From contig OX463842.1 in the NCBI GenBank assembly GCA_949825065.1, forward strand, positions 32,396,582 to 32,460,581: a stretch of DNA of 64,000 nt. Reading direction: 5' to 3'. Source of the DNA: Odontocerum albicorne (lineage: Eukaryota; Arthropoda; Insecta; Trichoptera; Odontoceridae). The position numbers were made by a program, and so were the translations under genes. Below the pieces are notes generated by a model, which did not search any database, had not been told where the DNA came from, and was given only the letters and a program-made list of their open reading frames with translations. This document shows, in pieces, positions 57,032 through 64,000 of this stretch. The number at the start of each line of letters is the position of its first letter. Position 1 is the first letter of the stretch.

Positions 57032-58574
57032 ACATTGCGAGGGCGTTGAAGACTTCGCGGGCCATATTCATGGTCTCGTCGAGGTTCAATACCGCGGATA
57101 TGTCGGCCTGCGATGGATAGCGCAGATTAGGAGGTGTTACTTGGGGGGGCAGTTGGGCGGAGAGCTGGGGGCGGGCATTTTTCGTAATGCTTGCGTTTGA
57201 GATCGCGGGGGACGCGACATTCAACACTGGTTTCGCTAGAGGAGGGGACCTTTTGGGGGCTTTTCTGGCTGGGGGGGGCGCGGAGGAGAAAGCTTGATTG
57301 GCATTTCTGCTAAGAGGGTGTGAGGAACAGCCTCTGAAGTTGGCCGGGTGGTCGCCGCCACAGTTGGCGCATCTCGCGGGAGAGTCGTCCGGCTTTTTGC
57401 AGTCGGACGTTCTGTGGTTGCGTGTGCATTTAACGCACACGGGAGGGGCGTGACAGCTGCCAGCGCTGTGGAAGATTTTTTGGCAGCGGTGACACTGTCC
57501 TGCGGATGTATTTTTTTGCAACTCCTCCACGGAGATCTTCATGTCGAAGATGCTGTGGAGGTCGTTGTAAATTCGGCGTCCTTCAGGGGATTTGGTGAGT
57601 TTCACGATCACCAATGGCAGGACTTTCCTCCTCCGGTCCTTCATCCTGAAGACGTTCAAGACCGGGTAGTCGAGGGATTTCAGTTCGGCGATAATCTCCT
57701 CGACTCCGAAGGAGGTGTGGACGCCGCGAAGGACTACGAGGAGGGGTCTCTCGCTGTCTAGTTGGTACGTATAATACGGTACCTTGAGACGGCTTGATTC
57801 CGTTGCTAGCAGACGGTATGCGTCAACAGACTTCGTCTGTATACGGAGGTCACCGCTGCTCAAAGCCTTCGATGTGAAGGGCATGTTGGCAGCGTGGAGC
57901 TTCTTTCGAAGCTCCGAGTATTTTTCCGCATCCCGCAGAATAATAGGCGGGATGCGTTCCGATTTGGTCGGGAAAGGAGCGGCTTAGGCGGGAGCCGGTG
58001 TGGCTGGAGAGACTGAGCCCGGTGGGCTAGGTAGCCTCTGCTTTTTGGCGTTGGCAATTTTAGGATCCGAAAGCTCTTTCGGAGGGCTGTCAGGTGGCCT
58101 CTTTCGACGGTTTGATACCGTCTGCCAGTCCATGTCGGAATCATCTGGCTGAACAGTTAAAAAGGGGCGAGAAGCTGAGGTGATTTTTATTTTGGGGACG
58201 GGGGTGGTGGGTACACCGTCCGTGTTTATTTTGGCGGGAGGGGCCGACGAGGGGTTAGGCTTTCCCAATGTTAACTTGGGCTGGGCGGGGGTGGTCGCCA
58301 GCGTTGGTGGGACGGAGAGCGGGGAGACGACTTTGTCGACTTCCGTCTTGTCGCCCACAAATTGAATTGTACCCCGCGTGAGGAGGGTCGAGAGGTAGTT
58401 CATGGCTTGCGCGAGGGACTTCTTTCTACGAATTTGTGAGGTAAATTCCTCGAGAGACGTAGGGGCATTTTGGGAGACCTGGGGGTCTTTTACTGGGAGG
58501 ACCCGCGTAATTTTGCGCTGAGATCCTTTTTTACGTATGCGCCAGTGTACAGCGTCGGCGCTAGAGGAATGCAT
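57012..58574 (-). pseudogene. Jockey-like ORF1 (gag-like), one in-frame stop
   Basis: Nucleic-acid-binding ORF1 protein of a LINE, about 520 codons, which would coat the element RNA in a ribonucleoprotein. Residues 1-196 are a basic, then Pro/Thr/Ser-rich N-terminal region. Codon 197 is TAA (57984-57986). The same frame then continues without a break: IPPIILRDAEKYSELRKKLH, the typical segment before the PRE_C2HC domain, then that domain (about 265-345). Three zinc knuckles follow: CX2CX4HX4C (361-374), CX2CX3HX4C (380-392) and CX2CX3HX6C (402-416). The stop removes all of these from the first product; an internal ATG at 57884 could restart after it. The ORF1 stop TAG overlaps the ORF2 ATG. 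The single lesion may be a real mutation, an assembly error or a readthrough site. Confidence 0.85.
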
Positions 58575-59043
58575 TTTTTAATAGAAATTATATAAGATAT
58601 AAGTATATTGATAATAATATAAATCGTGCAGAGGGGAGGGGAGGGAAGAGAAAAGCCCGTTCACTCACCCGATGAGGAGACGTCGGTGAACGTCGTCGGG
58701 CGTGACAGTCAAGCACCGGTGAAGGCTGGAACTGCGGTGTCGGGGGCCTTCTTTTTCCCTCCTTCTTAGTGTGATGGAGTCCTGATGAGGTCTAGGGCTG
58801 GGATGATTGATGTCCTTTCGGGCTGGTGATGTTGATGATGCGTTGGAGACACAAACACTGCTGAGATAACACAAGCACTTTGTAACAGCTCAAGGGAAAA
58901 CTCTCGTCAGCGCTAGCGTGCGTTGAGCGAGCCAAAACCCCGGCTGATATGACGGTAACGGGCTCCGTTTACTCTTAGGTGGTGAGAGCGTCGGAGAGCG
59001 CTGTTATAGGCGACCGTCTAAGTCGGCTGTGAGCGGCCGAATG
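58575..59043 (-). other. Jockey-like element 5' UTR
   Basis: Less AT-rich than host DNA except for 58577-58625. Jockey-clade elements are known to carry internal RNA polymerase II promoters in this position, but I cannot point to a specific promoter motif. The composition switches back to host-like AT-rich DNA at about 59043. Confidence 0.6.
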
Positions 59044-59054
59044 TTCTCCTTTCA

Positions 59055-59860
59055 ATATATGATCCAGCATTTATTTAGCATTCCGGTCTTGTTAAGCATT
59101 CTGATTTTTCAAACTTTTCAGTCAATTGAGTATCGTCGTAGTCTTGTATAAAGAATGTTTGTTTAGTGCCCAATCGTCTCGGGCTGGATAATAAATGGAT
59201 TAGACAGGTTATACTTTCAAATTTTTATTAGTTTTGTTTACTGGCGCTTAGTTGTGAACTTATTGTATATTTCTAAGCTGTGTCTGAGAGATCTTCCTTC
59301 AGAGAGTAGTAGAACTTTGAGGTCGGTTTCATTTTCATCAAACAAATTGATTGTTCCGAATCGATCCAATAGATCGGAGTGTGATTGAGTTTTGCTAATC
59401 CTGTGGCTTGGAATGGCTTGCCTCTTAATGCTAGGGATATGGTAGCGTGTGCAACTTTAGGAAGTACTTGAAGAGAACCCTTTTTGGGAGATTTTATCAA
59501 CATTTATGATTGTACATGAACACTACACACATACGTTACACTACACTACACCTCAAACCGAATATTTCACTAACACATTTTGGACAAATTTAAGATCACA
59601 AACTATTTACTTAATGGTTTTAAGGTTGGTATACTTTTTTTTACATGATACGATATTGTTTGATGGAAATATCAAGTAGAATTATATCATTTTTTTTTCT
59701 AAATCAAGTGTTCTGAGAAGTATTTAAAATATTTATAACAATTTTCATTTCATTTCAAATATTTATAACATTTTCTGTAAATAAAATAAAGTCTGGTAGG
59801 CTAATGTTCATTGTAAAAAAATTGACTAGCAAAAAAGCCGATTTTAAACTATTATACAGG
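59055..59860. other. Intergenic DNA with an uncharacterised 76-codon frame
   Basis: The minus-strand frame 59503-59273 begins MLIKSPKKGSLQVLPK and contains LRGKPFQATGLAKLNHTPIY, ending KEDLSDTA. It is less AT-biased than the random frames nearby and starts with ATG, but I recognise no family. It could be a host exon or an old transposon piece. The rest is AT-rich. Confidence 0.3.
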
Positions 59861-59869
59861 AGGATTCGC

Positions 59870-60030
59870 AAAGGTTTCTTTGTAGTTCGTCTTCCCTTCG
59901 TAATCCGATGTGGGCTAATCCCTAATCTAATGGCCGCAGCTACTATCTTCCTATCCTTACACTTAACTTATTCACATTTATTTTGTAACGGTGCAGTATA
60001 AATTGTATTTTTATTATTAATATTATATAC
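59870..60030. repeat. Interspersed repeat, relative of 7.49-7.70 kb
   Basis: TTCGTCTTCCCTTCG, a CCGATGTGGGCTAA block, TTCCTATCCTTACACTTAAC and an ATT-rich end follow the same order as at 7486-7702. Probably a LINE 3' end; the class is open. Confidence 0.4.
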
Positions 60031-60082
60031 ATTCTAACAGCGTTTGAGTGTTCAAAGATGTCACAATAGAGGGGTTTATGTA

Positions 60083-60997
60083 CACGATCTGTCCAATGGG
60101 AAAGGTGACTGATCTGACTGGTGGCAATGTTGGTTCATTCGTAATGACGTAATAATTGACAGTACCTTCTGAGTCTCGGTTAGAAAAGGAATAATGGGGC
60201 AACATGCTAACATAAAATTTTGTTTTAAATTGGGTAAAAATGCTACAGAAACTTGTTTATGGTAGTGAAGCGACGAGTCGTAAGAACGTTTTTAAGTGAT
60301 ATGCAAGATTTCGTGATAGAAGAGAGAGCATTGAAGATGATCCATGCTCTGGGCCATCATTGATGTTCGAATTGAAGAAAATGTTAAAAAAAATGCTGAA
60401 ATTCTTCAAAACGATCGTTGTTCGTCACTGGAATTCCTAAATCTACTGTCCATCTCATTTCAACAGAAAGTTTGGGTCAACGAAAGGTCACACGCTGACG
60501 GACGATCAAAAAGTTTGTAGAGTGGAGCACTGCAGAAACATGAAAAGAAAGGCTGATATGAATCCAGACTTCATGTCAAGCATTGTAACAGGTGATGAAA
60601 CAGTGCTTTTAGTATGAGCCACTTACAAAGCGCCAGAGCTCGGAATGGAAGGATCCATAATCTCCGAAACTATAAAAAGTGCGCATGCACAAGAGCCGAA
60701 TCAGGACTCTGCTCACCATTTTCTTTGATTCCAAAGAAATTATCCATAAGAAATTCACGCTAGAAGGGCAAATAGTGAACAGCGATGTGTATTTGGGTGT
60801 TTTGAATCGTTTATGGGCCAGGATTCTATGAGTTCGACCCGAATACCAGGAACAATGGGCATGGTACTTGTTGCACGAAAATACACCGGCGCACAAAAGC
60901 AAAATTGTACGCGATCTCTTAGCCAAAAAAACTAAAAAATAAACAACGTATTGTGGTTCATTTCCCGTCAGTCATTTTTCGCATTGGACAGATAGTG
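60083..60997 (+). mobile_element. Decayed mariner element (Mos1-like group)
   Basis: 915 bp with ~30-bp terminal inverted repeats. The left end CACGATCTGTCCAATGGGAA and the reverse complement of the right end CACTATCTGTCCAATGCGAA both continue through GTGACTGA or ATGACTGA. TA flanks both sides (60081-60082, 60998-60999). The transposase inside is full of small frameshifts and stops, and the 3' part with the last catalytic Asp is deleted. Confidence 0.85.
60194..60941 (+). pseudogene. Broken mariner transposase (DD34D family)
   Basis: It begins MGQHANIKFCFKLGKNATET at the ATG at 60194, then VYGSEATSRKNVFK and FRDRRESIEDDP, the first helix-turn-helix of Mos1-like transposases. The region 60350-60470 is scrambled. 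SSIVTGDET (near 60575) keeps the first catalytic Asp. Then come HKSRIKTLLTIFFDSK, GIIHKEFTLEGQIVNSDVYL and LHENTPAHKSKIVRDLLAKK. In this last block the usual second Asp (HDNAPAH) is replaced by Glu. The part that should carry the third Asp is deleted before the right end. Inactive. Confidence 0.85.
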
Positions 60998-60999
60998 TA

Positions 61000-61240
61000 T
61001 ATATTTTCTTCTTCATAAGATCAATAAAAATTTTAAATCAGATAATACCACCGTTTCCTGGTTCCTCTCAGGTTTTTCTTGTATTGAAATACTACAAATT
61101 ATATCCCGAACAGCGCAAAAAGTCTTTTAACGAGAAGTTTAGATTAAAAATATCATGAAATATTTTTCCAGTATTACAAAGACAAAAGAAGTTAATTTGT
61201 TTTAACTTATTGCACTGTATTACACTTTAGTTCTGGCGAA
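61000..61240. other. AT-rich intergenic DNA, nothing recognised
   Basis: No supported features. Confidence 0.4.
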
Positions 61241-61299
61241 TCGATTACCTTGTTATTCGTTTTGCCAAAAAGATCTAAAAAGTCTAAAGTAAAATCTGT

Positions 61300-61390
61300 A
61301 TTGATATCCTTTAAAAAAATGGGTACCAACGGGAACCGAACCTGCAACATCCGGGTCGACAGACAGGTGACTATTCAAATTGGTGACGAA
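61300..61390 (-). repeat. SINE head (minus strand)
   Basis: The minus strand reads TAGTCACCTGTCTGTCGACC (box A side) and GCAGGTTCGGTTCCCGTTGG (box B), then TACCC and an A/T-rich spacer. Confidence 0.6.
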
Positions 61391-62157
61391 GGTCAACTTA
61401 TGTTTTATATTCATTACAAAGATTTACAAAATCAACAGTGGTTTAGTTGTCCCGAATCCGTGAATTTCGTTTTTTCACGAACAATTCAAACATTTAATAA
61501 TGACATTTGATCCCTTGACATGTGTATCCGAAAACACACTTAATAAAACAAAAATGTTGTCGTAAAAGGTAATATGTTTTTAAGTCACTCTAGAAATCGA
61601 ATTTCACTGGTCTTTATTTTTCTTTTGATCTTCGAAGTAAATTGGGTATTTATCTTCCTTTTTACTTTTTTTTCGTAAAAAATGTATTAGTGGAGTTATT
61701 TCAACCTGGCACAAAACGCTTGGGAATCTCTTTATCACTGTAAAAACTTGGGACATAAAATAGAGACTCCTTGAGCGTTGAAACTTGGAGTTGACAGAAG
61801 AAGAATAAACGTTAGATTGTTGCTTTGAAAGCGCGTGCTTTAAGAAAAACTTGAGGAGTGTCAATGTATGAAATAAGAATAAATAAGGACATAATAAATT
61901 AAATAAAAGATAATTTGGATACTGATAGGAAAATTAAAAAAAAAAGAAGCTTTAAAATTGTTCGACATGTTAAGAGAATGAATGGCTTACGTCGGAAATA
62001 CGACTACATGGTGTTTCTGGAAGAATTGGTCTAAGAAAAACGTTTCTAGACTAAGTCAGAATTTCTTAAGAATATAAAGATGTATTGGGTATGACGTTTT
62101 GTTTGAATGTTGACGGAGCGTTAGTTTTATATTTTGGAAAGAAAAGTGGGGAAATAT
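61391..62157. other. AT-rich intergenic DNA, nothing recognised
   Basis: Frames here (for example 61604-61864, minus) lack motifs. Confidence 0.45.
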
Positions 62158-62159
62158 CT

Positions 62160-62370
62160 ATTATGTCAGCACATTCAGCAAGGGGTGTAGTGTGACTGTA
62201 TGTATTGTCAGCACATTCAGCAAGGGGTGTAGTGTGACTATATGTATTGCCAGCACATTCAGCAAGGGGTGTAGTGTGACTATATGTATTGCCAGCACAT
62301 TCAGTAAGGGGTGTAGTGTGACTATATGTATTGCCAGCACATTCAGCAAAAGGTGTAGTGTGACTGTATG
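62160..62370. repeat. 42-bp minisatellite, 5 copies
   Basis: Unit: GTCAGCACATTCAGCAAGGG followed by GTGTAGTGTGACTATATGTA and TT (positions vary at two or three sites). The 42-bp period is a multiple of three, so both strands show artificial repetitive frames (for example 14-residue repeats LLNVLAIHIVTLHP on the minus strand). I treat these as non-coding. Confidence 0.95.
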
Positions 62371-62439
62371 GTATATATTGTTTTACGCTTTAATTGTTTA
62401 CAGTACAATATGATTTATTTATTACCATGTTACAAAACT

Positions 62440-62585
62440 CATACAACCTTACAAACAACCAAAAAGCCTAAACTGTGTAAACTAGACAGATACACTTTTT
62501 TAATAAAAATAGGTAGCGACGGGAATCGACCCAACACCCTCTAGATCGGAAACAGTAATCTTACTAAATAAGTCGTGGATGTTGT
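62440..62585 (-). repeat. SINE head (minus strand)
   Basis: The minus strand reads CACGACTTATTTAGTAAGAT (box A), GGGTGTTGGGTCGATTCCCG (box B) and TCGCTACC at the usual spacing. An A/T-rich stretch and GTTTACACAGTTTAGGCTTT follow, like the family A body. Confidence 0.65.
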
Positions 62586-62589
62586 CTAT

Positions 62590-63110
62590 AGGTATAAAAT
62601 GTACTTTTATAAATCTGTCATCACAAAAATATTTTAGTTTTGCCAATTTCAGCGATGTACAAAATAAAATAGTACGAGTATATGTTATATTAAAAAAAAT
62701 ACAATTTTCAAAGTGATCATTGTAATAATACGCATGTCACATGTTTCTTTCTTCAAAGTATTTTTTCCTTAGTCCCTACCATCTTAATATATTATCAAAA
62801 TAATGATTACGTTGCGAATATTAATATTTTATTTTACGAAATTAGGTTTCCTTGACTCGAACGGTCTTATATTTTTTCCAAAATTGTGATAACATTATTT
62901 TTCCTGGAAAGAGTTGGGATCGTCGACTCAGGACTGCCAAAACTATTTGAAAAGTCAATCATTGACTTGTTTATTTGAAAATAACATTTCATCTTGAATC
63001 AAGTATCTTTTGCCTTAAGTCAACAGATATTCTCAATAGAAGTTGTATTTTATACATAATACAAATCATTAAACTGCCAAAAATTGTATTGTTTCTAATA
63101 ACAAATTACT
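62590..63110. other. AT-rich intergenic DNA, nothing recognised
   Basis: No supported features. Confidence 0.45.
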
Positions 63111-63213
63111 TCTTAAGATATATTTTATTCTCAACCGTCAAATATCAGATGTGCTTCTTGTGATCAGATGTGCTACTTCTTAAGATATATTTTATTCTCA
63201 ACAGTCAAATATC
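63108..63213. repeat. Imperfect tandem duplication (~62 bp)
   Basis: ACTTCTTAAGATATATTTTA, then TTCTCAACCGTCAAATATCA, occurs at about 63108 and again (with CAACAGTC) at about 63174. AGATGTGCTTCTTGTGATC, AGATGTGCTACTTC lies between. Confidence 0.85.
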
Positions 63214-63290
63214 AGTGAACCCGCCAGATTTTACCGTATAAAACGAGTGTAATAAGAAAGTGTTGCATTGTACTATACAAAAAATAATAT
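63214..63290 (+). repeat. SINE family A tail fragment
   Basis: GAACCCGCCAGATTTTACCG followed by AACGAGTGTAATAAGAAAGT matches the CCCGCCAGGTTGTA...AGAGTGTAATA tail of family A. Confidence 0.5.
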
Positions 63291-64000
63291 GTTATGAATT
63301 TACGTAAATTCTTTGTCCAAATTATATCTCTGTTAAATTTAGGTTAAGTATTAAGATTAGGCACCTCGCCAGTGAATCTTTGCAGTATGTAAGGATGGAT
63401 CTGTTGAAATGGTATACCTATGGAGTTGCGCGTGAAAGAAATTTTTGACATCTAAAAAAAATAAAATAAAATGTGTGTGTGAATGTAATATTTAAAGTCA
63501 TCAAAGCATTCATAGGACAATTCAATGCTAAAAACAAAATCATGGTCACTATCCCTAACTGAACTATATATCAAAGTTTATTTTATCCAAGTCATCGAAT
63601 AACTTCAGAGTTTACGTAAGATAGGTATGGGAAGTTTGTTTTAAAATAAATTGCCTCCCAGTGATGTTACAAAATAATAAATAAAAGTGGCTAAGATTTT
63701 CTCCAAACACAACCTAGAAATGTATCACGCGGTCACCCAAGCGGTTACCGAGCTAGAACAAACAAGTGTTAAATAACACCTATTTTAAAGAGCCGGGCGA
63801 TAAATCCTCGCTATAAAGTGGCTCTCACTCGACGAGATGAGAATAAAGACAACATTGTATATACTAAAATGTCTCCTTAAATCCTTTTAACCTAATTTGT
63901 CTTATTTCTAAATTTTCTTTCTGTGAGAATATGCGTTTTCTTTAGGTATATTTGATTTTTAGATAATAATTAGATGAATTTCTTATCTTATGTAATATAT
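63291..64000. other. Intergenic DNA, nothing firmly recognised
   Basis: A less AT-rich patch at 63720-63850 contains GCGGTCACCCAAGCGGTTAC, whose reverse complement faintly resembles the 3' part of 5S rRNA (GGGTGACCGC). Too short to call. Confidence 0.35.

Larger units (their letters stand above)
53857..59043 (-). mobile_element. Near full-length Jockey-clade LINE
   Basis: About 5.2 kb on the minus strand: a 5' UTR of ~470 bp (58575-59043), ORF1 (58574-57012), ORF2 with endonuclease and RT (57019-54321), and an AT-rich 3' region to about 53860-53920. The coding part is far less AT-rich than the flanking DNA, which marks a recent arrival or a distinct composition. The clade call comes from the YADDTAFL and GAPQGALLSP RT motifs, an ORF1 with a PRE_C2HC-type domain plus three CCHC knuckles, and the lack of an RNase H domain. 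A hairpin-like GGAGT...ACTCC (53921-53956) lies near the 3' end. TTCTCCTTTCA at both borders is a candidate 11-bp target-site duplication. The exact 3' end is uncertain. Confidence 0.85.

Noticed and set aside
54631..57987. Plus-strand frames of 60-137 codons within the Jockey element
   Set aside because: They are antisense shadows of the GC-richer ORF1 and ORF2.
57860..58144. Separate 94-codon minus-strand gene
   Set aside because: It is an alternative frame across the ORF1 stop; the true ORF1 frame is open and conserved on both sides.
62160..62370. CRISPR-like array or a repetitive secreted protein
   Set aside because: There are no unique spacers, and the frames on both strands follow only from the 42-bp period.
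63725..63760. 5S rRNA-derived SINE
   Set aside because: Only about ten bases resemble 5S rRNA; too short to support.

Overview
The window is AT-rich animal DNA, most likely from an insect or another arthropod. It holds no host gene I can defend. What can be recognised is a dense, layered collection of transposable elements: Tc1/mariner-like elements with TA target sites, a piggyBac-like MITE family with TTAA sites, a hAT element with a perfect 8-bp target-site duplication, several clades of non-LTR retrotransposon (LINE), and many tRNA-headed SINE copies. The arthropod assignment rests on the mariner lineages, the Jockey-clade LINE and the R1/I-like LINE tails; it is an inference and no species is claimed. 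There are no bacterial-type genes, rRNA genes, credible tRNA genes or CRISPR arrays. Almost every short open frame is a chance frame in AT-rich DNA or a shadow of a transposon.

Layout. 1-8 kb: a foldback MITE at 1.2 kb, three SINE pieces, two internally deleted mariners (4.9-5.4 and 6.5-7.4 kb), and a LINE C-terminus with a C2H2-like finger (5.8 kb). 9-19 kb: a 221-bp TA-flanked MITE (9.6 kb), LINE 3' ends, a foldback at 15.0 kb, and a LINE RT C-terminus on the minus strand at 16 kb. 19 and 28.5 kb: two opposite copies of a ~608-bp piggyBac-like MITE. 25.8-26.6 kb: an 800-bp mariner derivative with 226-232-bp inverted arms that still encodes an intact transposase DNA-binding half. 31.7 kb: a 560-bp TIR element. 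33.4-33.8 kb: a LINE 3' end nested in a SINE. 38.0-38.6 kb: a non-autonomous hAT element keeping a piece of the hATC dimerisation domain. 40-47 kb: LINE C-termini, including a 5'-truncated LINE flanked by an exact ~141-bp duplication. 47-51 kb: three more decayed LINE C-termini. 52-54 kb: SINE pieces and minisatellites. 53.9-59.0 kb: the centrepiece, a nearly full-length Jockey-clade LINE on the minus strand. 60.1-61.0 kb: a decayed mariner. 62 kb: a 42-bp minisatellite.

How the parts work together. The Jockey element is the only locus with near-complete machinery: a gag-like ORF1 with three CCHC knuckles, an apurinic-type endonuclease and a reverse transcriptase with intact catalytic motifs. 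It carries just two lesions, one in-frame stop in ORF1 and one frameshift between endonuclease and RT. Its ORF1 and ORF2 overlap in the short string ATGGCTAG, which suggests coupled translation. The SINEs have no enzymes and must have used LINE machinery in trans. All mariner copies lack a full DD34D catalytic core, so they could only be mobilised in trans. The 25.8-kb copy is the most notable because it combines an intact DNA-binding domain with a hairpin-forming structure.
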